This document shows, one piece after another, positions 11,035 through 21,110 of a stretch of 64,000 bases of DNA. The first letter of the stretch is position 1; the number at the start of each line of letters is the position of its first letter. The DNA comes from Eurosta solidaginis (lineage: Eukaryota; Arthropoda; Insecta; Diptera; Tephritidae): contig NC_090320.1 in assembly GCF_040869045.1 (NCBI RefSeq), positions 251,100,978-251,164,977 on the forward strand. The letters run 5' to 3'. The translations under genes and the position numbers were made by a program. The notes beneath the pieces are model-generated. The model was not told where the DNA came from. It saw nothing but the letters and a program-made list of their open reading frames with translations, and did no database searches.

Positions 11035-11850
11035 ATATGGCTATCAAATGAAAGCTGTTGATGAGTGCTTTAATACAGGGTAGTTTTCATACCTATTGGT
11101 GAGTAGGGTCTCGAGATATAGGCCAAAACGTGGACCCGGGCACCCCTAGAATGTGTTTATACAATATGGATATCAAATGAAAGCTGCTGATGAGTGCTTT
11201 AGTACAGGGTAGTTTTCATACCTATTGGTGAGTAGGGTCTCGAGATATAGGCCAAAACGTGGACCCGGGTACACCTAGAATGTGTTTATACAATATGGAT
11301 ATCAAATGAAAGCTGTTGATGAGTGCTTTAGTACGGGGTAGTTTTCATACCTATTGGTGATTAGGGTCTCGAGATATAGGCCAAAACGTGGACCCGGGCA
11401 CCCCTAGAATGTGTTTATACAATATGAATATCAAATGAAAGCTGTTGATGAGTGCTTTAATACAGGGTAGTTTTCATACCTATTGGTGACAAGGGTCTCG
11501 AGATATAGGTCAAAACGTGGATCAGGGTAACACTAGGATGCGTTTTTACATTATGGGTATCAAATTGATGATGTGTGCTTTACTACAGATAATTTTTTAT
11601 ACCGCTGGGTGTCTTGGGTATCGAGATAAAAGCCAAAACGTGGACACGGATACCCCGAGACAATGTTTATACAATATGGATATCAAAGGAAAACTGTTGA
11701 TGAGTGCTTTACTACAGGGTAGTTTTCATACATACTGGTGACTAGGGTCTCGAGATATAGGCCAAAACATGGACCCGGATACCCCTAGAATGTGTGTGTA
11801 TTTTGGATATCAAATGAAAGCTGTTGCTGAGAGCTTTTAAGTAATTTTCA
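11035..11850 (+). repeat. 129-bp tandem units, right part of the Helitron array
   Basis: Six units, with TCGAGATA marks at 11111, 11240, 11369, 11498, 11621 and 11750; the spacing is 129 bp except one of 123 bp. Units carry GATATCAAATGAAAGCTG, TGAGTGCTTTA and CCCCTAGAATGTGTTTATAC. The first four are most alike and the later ones more diverged. The unit resembles the ~130-bp units inside HINE copies at 27.5, 44.7 and 60.6 kb. Confidence 0.85.
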
Positions 11851-12037
11851 TTGTGATATTCGATTTAGTCGCATCAACCTGGCAAAACTGATAAATATGC
11901 ATGCGAATCCGAAATAAAGTCATGAATTAATAATACCCACATACCTATTTACATACGTCCTATTCGATTTGCCTGAAATTTGGTATATAAATTTGCCTAT
12001 ATTAGTATTTACGATACTTTTTTCCGGGAAGTAGACC

Positions 12038-12105
12038 AGAGACGGACTGGGACTGGGATTAGGACTGGGACTGAGACTGAGACTCGGAGTGGGACTGGAA
12101 CAAAA
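12038..12105 (+). repeat. GGGACT-type hexamer minisatellite
   Basis: About ten imperfect GGGACT/GAGACT/GGGATTA words inside the Helitron, followed by a purine-rich stretch (12135-12260). Frames over it are low-complexity and not coding. Confidence 0.75.
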
Positions 12106-13172
12106 TACATACCACCCTCTGGGGCTGGCAATAAGATATGAAGAAGAATGAGAAAAACTTGAGAGAAGAGAAAAGAGAGGAGACTGAGAAACAGAAACAG
12201 AATGAGACGAAGATGGAGATAGATGAAGCGAAAAATACGGAGGGAGGAGTGAATACAAAGATTAGGAAAAAGTGTAGAGGGGCGAGTGCGGATTTAGAAG
12301 GAAAAAGCTTATTAAAATGTATGCAGATATACCAAATTTAGGGCAGAACAACGCCTGCCGGGTCTGCTAGTCCATATATGAAAATCATCAGTATCGAAAA
12401 AAAAATCGATTGAGCCATGTTCGTCCGTTCGTCCGTTAGCACGATAACTTGAGTAAATATTGAGATATCTTCACCAAATTAGGTACATGCGCTTATCTGG
12501 ACCCAGAATAGATTGGTATTGAAAATGAGCGAAATCGGATGATAACAACGCCCACTTTTTATATATATGTATAACATTTTGGAAAACACAAAAAACCTGA
12601 TTATTTAGTTAATAATACACCTAGAATGTTGAAATTTGACATGCGGACTGATATTGAGACTCTTAATAAAATTTTGAAAAAAATGTTTCAAAATTGGGGT
12701 GGCACTGCCCACTTGTAATAAAATAAATTTTACAAATATTATTAATCATAAATCAAAAATCGTTAAACCTATCGTAACAAAGTTCGGCAGAGAGCTTGGT
12801 TAAGGACCACGCCCACTTTTATATAAAAGATTTTTAAAAGGTGCGTGGACGAAAATAATAAGCTATATCCTTGCAAAAAAGAGTTTTATATAAATGGTAT
12901 TTCATTTCCCAAATTGATTTATAACAATAAATAGAAAAAACTTCAAATTTAAAAAAATGGGCGTGGCACCGCCCCTTTTATGACTAAGCAATTTTTTATG
13001 TTTCGGGAGCCATAACTCGAAGAAAAACTAGTTCAAAATAGAACCATATGTATATGTATTATTGCGCAGCCTTGTAACGCTATTAAGCACACAAAACAAA
13101 GAACAACAGCATTTCAAGTGTACAGCTGGGTATGTAATGTTCGGTTTCACCCGAACTTAGACTTCCTTACTT

Positions 13173-14427
13173 GTTTTGAAATCAATTAGTTTTCATACCC
13201 AGCGTGTACTTGTCACAGCTGTAAAAAGATTGAATCAATTGAGTGTGCATTCTCTCAGCATTCTTTTAAAAATTTGTGATTTTTTGGTTGCATATTATAA
13301 ATCTCCATTCCTGAATGGCTTAAAATACTTTAACTCAAAGCTAAAGTGTGTGTGTTATTGAATGGTAAAATATAACTCAATATAGAGTTTGAATTTATGA
13401 ACCATTCCCAATCTTTAATGAATGTAAACTTGAAAAGAATGCCCTTTTTTAATTCAGTACTAAAAACTTTTTCCCCAAGGTTATTTGTTTGTATACTTTC
13501 ATTGCCATCAGATATGTTAAATCAATTTAGGAGTAGGTGCAAAAAAGGCGTAAAATTGGTCAATAGCAAAAATAGCCCCTTCTAATTATTCAAGTAGTTT
13601 AATATTTAAGAATTCATGAGCTTAACACCGGCTTATAATTATTGAATATGAATTATTATGTTTGTTTAAGAACAACTGAAAAGAAAGAAGCATTTACTGG
13701 TATATTGCGACGGTACCATTTCCAAAAAAAAAACAAGTAGTTAATTATAAACGAAGAAAGTCTTAAATCATATTCATGGTGTCCGAACATTAGACATACA
13801 AGAAATAGTACTTCATAGCAGATTTTGTATACTTCGTAATTGGGTTGATTTTTTTTAATTAATCGCGTGAGATAAAAAAATGTTAGGCTCTTGTGAGTTG
13901 ATTGGTTTCCTTTTTAGGTAAATCTCGCGGATAACTCACTTACATAAAACCATAGGGCTCTTGATTATATAAAGTATTCAAAAGACATGAACATATAATC
14001 GAATTTGGCTGAAACTTCTTAAAGACAATCTATTGCTTTCTTGCTATATGTCAAAATGTTTCTACTTATTTTGCTATTGTTGTAAAATGGAGTTTGTAAA
14101 TGAACACATTGTGCATTGACCAAATAGAGTAAATTGTGGATATTTTTTGTCAATAATATAACAGAAACGATACTTGAGTTTAAGTCATTTAAATACATCA
14201 AAGTGCATAGGTCCATCGGCGATTTTGTTGGAGCTTCCTAATTCCGAGAATTTCGATAAACATATGCCTATTTCCATGTCATCGTCCTACGGTGATTCAG
14301 GCTTTTTCTATTCACCTGATTCACCTTCCCCGTTTTCCTTCATCTGTGCCAAAAAAAAAATTGAACTTACGCCTTCCTTACCTTTTTTCATTTAAAATTA
14401 AAAAAAATAATAATTAAAAAAAATGTC
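13173..14427. other. Intron sequence; possible truncated HINE start
   Basis: At 13189-13225 TTTTCATACCCAGCGTGTACTT resembles the HINE left end but no matching right end follows. The rest is AT-rich with no coding frame I trust. Confidence 0.35.
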
Positions 14428-14818
14428 AGTTAAACGGTTTTATTGAATGTCACTTCTACAGGACTGTATGTAATACTTGTTCCAAATATGAGCCAAATCG
14501 GTCCACAAATATGAGTATTTTTAATATCTCAATCCTTGCGCCACCTGGCGGCGATTTTTCCATATATCGCTTTCTATTCATGTATGTATTATGTGTTCCA
14601 AATATGAGCCAAATCGGACCACAAATACGATTTTTTTAATATCTCGTTCCTTGCGCCACCTATCGGAGTTTTTTCTTATTATTGCATTGTCATCGGGTTC
14701 TGAACTATATTGCAAGTTTTGAGCTTGTAGCTTATCTGGAAGTTACTTAAATTTCAATTACAAAATTCGTGCCGCCCAACCACCCTGCCAAGTCAACCTA
14801 AATAAAACCGTTAAAAAA
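14428..14818 (-). mobile_element. AAACGGTTTTATT-ended element, two tandem units
   Basis: It is bounded by TTAAACGGTTTTATT at 14429 and AATAAAACCGTTAA at ~14800, an inverted pair with TTAA at both edges. Between them are two ~118-bp units containing TTCCAAATATGAGCCAAATC and CCTTGCGCCACCT. The same family occurs on the other strand at 50932-51735 with more units. Non-coding, in Mcr intron 1. TTAA edges hint at a TTAA-targeting transposase, which is inference. Confidence 0.65.
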
Positions 14819-15010
14819 AAAAAACGCTGAGACAGTAGAAATTAAAATTCCCATATTTTTAGAATGGTTTTCAATCCTCAGATGTAGATTTTAAACATAC
14901 TTTCAGCTTGGTTTAAAAACGGAATTTGAATTTAACTGTAGTAGTTTTACTCCTTAGTCATACCCCATAAATTGAGTTTAATTAAATTCAAATAGCAATT
15001 TGTTTCTCAC

Positions 15011-15975
15011 CGTGAAATCCACCGCCGTACAATATGCCTATTCGGATCCAACATATACACATCGACAGCATTATCGAAACCCTTCAATTCGGTTGTTATT
15101 GGTATAGTACGAAAACGTATCGTTTCACCTTGCATATACAAAGGTTTATCGGTTTGTATGAAGATTGTCATCGAACGTTGAGAGAAATCTAAGCGTGTCT
15201 CATTCAAGAAAGCCAAACCACCAAAAACATTCTGATAGAAACCCTCAACACGCAGCTTATATTCACCCATTACGCTTGTAGGTGGTACACGCATTAACAT
15301 TGTTTCGGGTACGCCCGCTTTAACATCTTTGGAATCGCCACTTATTTGCACACCATCGCATGATACACTTGCATGTACCGTTATGGGATATTGTGCTTGT
15401 AATATTGAAACTGCTACTTGATAGATAAGACCGGGACGTACCATACGTGATGCGACAATAAAATAAGTTGGTTCACGTGAATGAAATGATTCAAGAAATT
15501 TTTCTTTAACATTATACGATGTTTTGCCACGTCCACCGAAATTTAAATCTTCATCAGCACCATAATTGGTATTTGGACGTTGCTCATCAAGTGGCAAATC
15601 ATTATAATTATCAGTACGATATCTTGTGCGATCACGTTCATTTGAAGTGTAATTTATATTTTGATTATCATTTTGATTAAGATTTGGATTGTATGGATCA
15701 TTATTGAAACGTTGATTTACGTCATCGTAGTTTTGTGATCCTTGGAATGGATTTTGTGGGTTGTTTGTATTATAGTTTTGTTGCTGCTGTTGTTGCTGAT
15801 TGTAGTTTTGTTGTTGTTGTTGTTGCTGCGGATCTTGTTGTTGTTGCTGTGTATTATAATAATTATCTTGTTGTGCAGCAATAAAATTCAAATTGCCAAA
15901 AATCGCAAAGAATGTAACCGTTAAAAGACATCGCTTCGTAAGCATGGTGGACAGCAGCCACCCGTAGGCACGCAT
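15011..15975 (-). CDS. Mcr: Mcr-like complement/alpha-2-macroglobulin protein, first coding exon
   Basis: First coding exon (965 bp, 321 codons plus 2 nt; donor TCACG|GTGAGA at 15010). It starts MRAYGWLLSTM; a second Met at residue 11 directly precedes a hydrophobic core (LLTVTFFAIFG) with likely signal cleavage after IAA, about residue 35. Either Met gives a secreted product; 15975 is chosen because it is the first ATG after the splice acceptor. Residues ~41-75 are a Gln-rich tract with Asn/Tyr, then a polar linker. From ~residue 155 the macroglobulin region begins: EPTYFIVASRMVRPGLIYQV, QAQYPITVHASVSCDGV, GEYKLRVEGFYQNVFGG, FIQTDKPLYMQGETIRFRT and VYMLDPNRHIV. The QTDKPLYMQGE block is the family hallmark between MG1 and MG2. 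It is spliced to 6262-6899 over an 8.1-kb intron packed with nested mobile elements. There is no sign of pseudogenisation. Tep-family relatives are the alternative identity. Confidence 0.9.
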
Positions 15976-16000
15976 TTTAAGTTAATCTGCAAGTAACATA
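15976..16000 (-). other. 5'-UTR splice acceptor upstream of Mcr ATG
   Basis: On the minus strand a pyrimidine-rich stretch ends in ATGTTACTTGCAG at 15987, leaving an 11-nt leader (ATTAACTTAAA) before the ATG at 15975. This implies at least one non-coding 5' exon at higher coordinates. I cannot place it or the promoter. Confidence 0.6.
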
Positions 16001-16041
16001 GAAAGAAGTTTTTATAGAACATGTAAACAAAAATTATAAAT

Positions 16042-16435
16042 ACGAGCCGGACCCGTGCGCATCTTGTGCAACCAATAGAAAAGTCTCTTATCAAATATCA
16101 ACAGAAATCAGCTGTTCTATCAATGAATTAAAACTTACAGCTTGCGCTGCCATCGGGCGTATGGTAGCAATTGTCGGTAATGCAGTGCAAATATTCACAA
16201 TAGTGCCATAGTACAAATAGATTTCTTTATGTGCTCACAATCGTTTATTTTTAACAAATTATTTTAATAAAATATAGCTAAACAAAAGCGCTACGATCAA
16301 AATTTCCCAAAGCTCGCTAATGGCCCGAATCTCCATCTTTACAACCAAAACTTTATTTATAGATTTGGATACCAAATACGAGCGAAAAAGGGACCCGTAC
16401 ATAAAAACAGCCATTAGAAATAATATATATGATTG
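16042..16435 (-). repeat. Dispersed repeat copy, inverted relative to 28.4-28.8 kb
   Basis: From GAGCCGGACCCGTGCGCATC (16042) to ACATAAAAACAGCCATTAG (about 16400), this matches 28395-28796 in reverse orientation, including CCATCGGGCGTATGGTAGCA and CACAATCGTTTATTTTTAAC. The short plus-strand frame over 16320-16556 is not supported as a gene. It lies just upstream of the Mcr 5'-UTR acceptor. Confidence 0.7.
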
Positions 16436-16582
16436 GCTAAAAAAGTGCAATTACAAATACAAGTCGGTCGATTACATAAAATTTTGCGAAGTAGTTTTTG
16501 GGGCCGAAAAAGTTTTAAAGAAAAGATATCCAAAAATTTATAAAAAGAATCTGTAAATTTGTCTTCAGTAATTTGCGGACTG

Positions 16583-16806
16583 GCGGCCACCGTGGTGTGA
16601 TGGTAGCGTGCTCCGCCTGCCACACCGCATGCCCTGGGTTCGCACCCCGGACAAAGCAACATCAAAATTTTATAAATAAGGTTTTTCAATTAGAAGAAAT
16701 TTTTTCTAAGCAGGGTCGCCCCTCGGCAGTGTTTGGCAAGCGCTCCGAGTATATTTCTGCTATGAAAAGCTCTCAGTGAAAACTCATCTGCCTTGCAGAT
16801 GCCGAT
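16583..16806 (+). mobile_element. tRNA-derived SINE (tRNA-Gly(GCC)-like head), 3' truncated
   Basis: The head has a pol III A-box-like TGGTGTGATGG (about 16593), an anticodon-arm-like CGCCTGCCACAC (16613-16624) and a B-box-like GGGTTCGCACCCC (about 16637-16649). By eye the closest tRNA is Gly(GCC), which shares CGCCTGCCAC and the T-arm. A tRNA-unrelated body follows (GGTCGCCCCTCGGCAGTGTT, CATCTGCCTTGCAGATGCC), then the sequence departs near 16806. It is not a functional tRNA: the acceptor ends do not pair. Confidence 0.8.
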
Positions 16807-16869
16807 TGAACATAGAATACGTGATATGGTGCAGTTTTTGCACTATAACGGGTTGCCTCTATGCAGAGG

Positions 16870-18105
16870 TTGCTTGTGTTGTAGTTGTGTTAACAATACG
16901 CCTCTAACGAGAGTGCAAGGATACTAGCAATTTTAACAAAAGTTGCTGTTAGAGGCGTAGGTTCCACATTACAATTGAAAGGATGGTTGGTTTCATGTGG
17001 GGACATATGTATAGCATGCAAGACATACATTACGGATGTCGGGGATCATTCTGGATAAGTAACAGTTTAACCTGTAACCAATGACCTGTTACAGTATCCA
17101 GAGCGAAGTTAGGCCAGGGTGACTCGTGTCTCCCTTGGTAGTCTGCTTTATTATTCTGCTATGGTAGGATAGTGTATATTGATAACGGGGTTAACCGGAC
17201 GCGACCTAGCAAAGGTGTTACCGATTCTTAGTGGATTTTGCTTAGGGGCCCCTTATGATTATCTGGACCAAACGGCTGTTCAGGCAGGTTCCGGAACTCA
17301 TCATAGTGCTTACGAAGATGTTTCCTTATCACTCTTAAAGTAGTGGTTAAATTAAGCAGTTATTTGCTAGGATGCTCTGGTTTGCCACAGTTTAGCAAGA
17401 ACTACCTATTTAACATTTCGTTATGCTCTTTAATATTGAGTGGCCATAAGTAGACATGCCGTGACAGTTCTCAGTGCAGAGTTTTGGCAGGCCTGCAGCA
17501 TTTTCCAGTGTGTGTTTTAAAGACCAGGCGACCAGACTTGTGACGCGTAGCACATGAGCGGCCCTATTGCTTTGTAAGTGGTAGCAACGTTTCTTTATCT
17601 TTACCACAAGTGCTGCCGGCAAGCGACTTGAAGATTTTGTTGCGGCTGTACTTTGGATACTATTTCGGAGGCATGCGCCTTGAAGGTGAGAGCATTATCG
17701 AACGTTACCTTTCGTAATCGTCCAATATTTGCGACATCTGTTTCTTACACGCCATAAACAGAGACCGTGGATTTGGTCAGTGATAGTACCAGGTCGCGCG
17801 TGGTGAAGAAAGCAGAAAGAGTGGAAAGATAGCTGTTTATTCTACAAGCTAGTTCGTCTATTGGGGAAAACAACTTTAATATGTAAAAACTCAGCGGGGA
17901 TAGGACACCACACTGTGGCACTCCCTGTTTAATTCTCCTGGGTTTTGAGAGCTCGTTCCTAATTTGAACCGACGATTGCCGACCATTCAGATAATTTGCG
18001 GTCCACCTTTTTAGACAAGAAGGCAGGGTGAACCATCTATGTTTTGGAGTAGCGCCCGTGGTTGACTGTATCAAAAGCTTTTGAACAAACTTAATGACCA
18101 TTGGC
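16870..18105 (-). mobile_element. LINE relic, same family as 41013-43604
   Basis: A degenerate minus-strand copy. The RT fragment at 17745-18101 reads LPSCLKRWTANYLNGRQSSV and KQGVPQCGVLSPLSF (PQG changed to PQC). The 3' region (16893-17740) aligns with 41080-41900, for example GTTCCACATTACAA and GTTACAGTATCCAGA. The left end carries a diverged CTACAACAC-type tail. It is 5' truncated near 18105 and full of stops. Confidence 0.8.
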
Positions 18106-18392
18106 TACTTTGCCATCAGCTCTGTTGATACTAGTTAAAGATGGCGTTGTTTATTTAGCATACAATTTCTTTTTCTTCGATGAATTTAGCGATTTCTTCA
18201 ACATTTTTTGGTTATGGGTAATTAGGATGTTTATGAGGTTGTCTGTGTTGAATACTGTGATTGTGGTTTGCTTCTTGTTTGTTAACTACCCTGCAAAAAT
18301 CGCGAGTACTCCATGCATGCATGTATGGAGTACTCGCTATGGAGTGCTCCAAATTAACCACAATTCATACAAAAAATAGGGTGCAATTAACA

Positions 18393-19256
18393 CTCTGCAA
18401 AAATTGTTGGATTACGTGTTCCATTTTCTTCATGTTGGAGTACTCTAACAATACTCCTTTGCAATGCGTTTGCGGACCACCATCAGCCGATCATTGCTCG
18501 TTTTTTAACGACCGTGATCACGACACGATGACTATCGAACAGAGTTGCCAAAAGTAAAATATTGCATACAAATAACTGATAATAAAATTTTACTATGGCA
18601 ACTCTGATAAAATGCAACCGCGCACTGGTTTTATGTATACATACTATAGTATAGAGAAATATTAGTATCTTTATTCACGCAAATGCTAAATAACATACGA
18701 ATATTCGTAGTTCATTTTAAATTAAATTCACTCCGATAACTCTTTCCGACACAATTCCTCTTTAGTACTTTAGCATATGATCCTCTGTGGGTGCTCCATG
18801 GAGTACTACAGTGAAAGTACTTTGGAAAGTACTCTCACGTATGTACTCTATGGAATGCTCACAAACAAAGCGAGAGTGGGATCACCTACTCCTCTCCTAG
18901 GACATCGCAATGTTAATTGGAGCACATTTGTTGTATGAATACAGATTAGTTTTGGAATACTCCTATACTCCCAAAGGAGTATTCCTTACATTATTTATGG
19001 AGTACTCGCGTTTTTTGAAGGGCATTGCGATGTCCTAGGACTGGACCATATACTCTAGCTCCGCATTACATCAGAGTAATCCATGGAGTACCCACAGTCC
19101 AATAAACATCGTGTAGTGATTACAATCGTTAAAAACGAGCAATGATCGGCTTACAATATCTTCGTGTAGTAACATGAGTTGGTCCATTGCTGCATTACAG
19201 TGGAGTATAATGGTAAGTACTCCAGTGGACCACATGATCCAACGATTTTTGCAGGG
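18393..19256. mobile_element. Foldback DNA element with long imperfect inverted repeats
   Basis: The left end CTCTGCAAAAATTGTTGGAT (18393) pairs with the right end ATCCAACGATTTTTGCAGGG (ends 19256). The arms extend ~170 bp and share CAGCCGATCATTGCTCG (18483) with its inverse at ~19137. The interior is rich in GGAGTACT/AGTACTCC words and has an inner inverted pair CCTAGGACATCGCAATG (about 18897) and CATTGCGATGTCCTAGG (about 19023). A further CCCTGCAAAAATCGCGAG stub lies at 18290. No transposase ORF. Confidence 0.7.
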
Positions 19257-19456
19257 TAAGGATTGAACATTACAAGTTTGCTCGTGATAATCGTGTTTTG
19301 AATTTGAGCAACACACTATCGCTTACCGTTCGTTATTTCTGTTGGCGACGCTTTTCTTATGTGTGTAGTGCTCGTTTTTTCAGAGTTTAAAACTCCAGTT
19401 AAAGTTGTCTAGAGTTTAACCCTGCACAGTTAAACCCTCCGAAGCAACATCCAATT

Positions 19457-19828
19457 TGTTCGATAAGAAGCTTTTTTCTTATTAATTTAAAATATTTAAG
19501 GGCGAGTGCAAAAAACGTATTACCAAATTTATAAAAAAGTTATGTATCCAAAGATGGTGGAAAGAACAAAATGAGAGCGAGAGTTTGTTATTCAGATCTT
19601 TTTATACAAAATGTACAGAGCTTAATTAACAGCTAACTTAGTTAATACAGAGGTGTAATAAATCTTAGTAGAAATTGAGCAACTATGCTAATGCTAAGTT
19701 CACACTAATCTAGAGTATTACAAAATTCAAATAAAGATAATCAAGAAATTTAACATTGTATGTACATATGTATCTGTAAGGATAAAAATGAAAGTAAATA
19801 TATCTCAACTTAAATATCTGACTGAACA
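19457..19828 (-). repeat. BEL/Pao 3' LTR
   Basis: 372 bp, the downstream LTR relative to transcription. On the internal side (about 19829-19850) the minus strand reads AAGGCGGCCAGGA, the polypurine-tract position. Confidence 0.9.
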
Positions 19829-19853
19829 TCCTGGCCGCCTTGAAAGATCCCTT

Positions 19854-21110
19854 TCAAGATAGTAATAGTGCAAGTTTGTGTATGGGCCGACGGATGAGAC
19901 CCCTTGCAGTTTTTACGTTGACGACTCGTACACGTTGATCCTTTCCTGGAATTGCTTCAGTTACTCGCCCCATTACCCAACGTTGAGGAGGGACATTTTC
20001 TTCATGTACTAAGACAAGTGCGCCCTGAACGATATTATCGCTTGCGGTGGTCCACTTATTGCGCCTCTGTAGCTCATTTAAATAGTCGGTTGACCATTGC
20101 TGCCAAAATCGCTGTTTAATGGCACTGATTCGAACATAATGGTCTAGTTGGCTGATTTCCTTGCTTGTTGTTTGACGCTCTGGAAGAGACTTTTGTGAGC
20201 TCCCAATCAAGAAGTGACCAGGCGTGAGTGCTTCCATGTCGCTAGGATCGGAAGAGAGTGGCGATATGGGTCGCGAATTGAGTATGGCTTCTATTTCAAT
20301 CATGGCTGTTGTCAACTCCTCAAAGGTTAGACGTGCATTCCTAACAGTGCGAATTAAATGGCCCTTAGCAGACTTTACCGCGGCCTCCCACAAGCCGCCA
20401 AAATGAGGTGCCCGCGGTGGTATGAAACGAAAGTTGATGAATTCATTGGAACAAAATTGAGTTATGAAGTCCTTATTCTTCGGATTGAAAAGGAAAGACT
20501 TTAGTTCTGCCAACTGGTTACAAGCACCAACGAAATTAGTGGCATTGTCGCAAAAAATGTCAGTTGGTAGACCTCTTCTACCGATAAGGCGTTTCAACGA
20601 TGCAATAAAAGCTTCAGTGTACAGCCTTGGATGATAGACACACGAAAATCGCAACATAAGTTTTGTAGGGTATCTTGCCACGAATTCGCAAATAGGTATT
20701 AATTGGTCCACAAAAATCAACTGCGCATCGAGAGAATGGGCGAGCAGGGTTGAGACGTTCGACCGGAAGGTTGCCCATCACCTGTTGCAACAGGCGGGGT
20801 TTGTAGCGAACGCAATGAGTGCATGATCTTACGATACGGCGTGTGAGATTTCTTGCGTTGACAATCCAAAATCGCAGTCGAATAAGTGCCACTAAAGCCT
20901 TTGCACTGGCATGGTAATTCGTAATGTGCAAATGACGAACATATCCTTCAACAAACTCGCTAGTGCTAGGTAAAAGTATTGGATGTTTTTGATCATACCT
21001 GACTCCTGCAAGTTCAAGGCGACCACCCACCCGTAATAAATCAAAGCCGTCAGTAGGCTCCAAAAATGGGTTTAGAAATTTTAATGAGCTTGGAGGTCTA
21101 ACTTCTTTTG
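19854..21110 (-). pseudogene. BEL/Pao integrase and C-terminal domain, frameshifted
   Basis: The frame at 20614-21110 gives LLRVGGRLELAG, a zinc-binding HHCC region (HLHITNYHA ... SCTHCVRYKP) and the first catalytic Asp in CAVDFCGPI. A shift near 20640-20650 passes to the frame at 19854-20700, with the second Asp in FCDNATNFVGA and the Glu in HFGGLWEAAVKSAKGHL. The end (PQRWVMGRVTEAIPGKDQRV) is the DUF5641-type tail common in this superfamily. All three DDE residues are visible, so inactivation is by frame breaks. Confidence 0.88.

Larger units (their letters stand above)
7557..12370 (+). mobile_element. Non-autonomous Helitron with internal tandem array
   Basis: It begins TCTATATATATAAAAAG and ends with GGCAGAACAACGCCTGCCGG followed by GTCTGCTAG. 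A short stem (GCAGA/TCTGC) sits just before the CTAG terminus. The host base is A on the left and T on the right, the Helitron A|T target. There are no terminal inverted repeats or target duplication, as expected. No Rep/helicase ORF is present, so it would depend on an autonomous partner. Its interior is a ~129-bp tandem array split by a LINE. Confidence 0.8.
7467..13172 (+). mobile_element. HINE/helentron-like element, variant B (host of a Helitron)
   Basis: The left end is TTTTTATACCCAGCTGTAC (7467 on). The right end is GTACAGCTGGGTATG (about 13121) followed by a hairpin GTTCGG-N6-CCGAAC (about 13139) and CTTCCTTACTTG (ends ~13172). Subterminal inverted repeats, a 3' hairpin and T-rich flanks match the pattern described for HINE/helentron non-autonomous elements. 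Body sequence from 12371 (GAGCCATG.TCGTCCG, ACGCCCACTTTT) resembles the variant-A copies elsewhere. A Helitron occupies 7557-12370. No transposase is encoded. Confidence 0.7.

Noticed and set aside
11920..12258. Minus-strand Ser/Pro-rich frame
   Set aside because: It is produced by the GGGACT minisatellite and purine tract inside the Helitron.
15742..15924. Plus-strand Leu-rich 'membrane' frame
   Set aside because: It is the reverse complement of the Gln-rich tract of Mcr.
16320..16556. 78-codon plus-strand frame
   Set aside because: Half of it lies in a dispersed repeat also found at 28.4 kb; no family resemblance and no splice context.
16583..16660. Candidate tRNA-Gly gene
   Set aside because: The acceptor ends do not pair, the D-arm is degenerate, and the sequence continues into a known SINE-like body.
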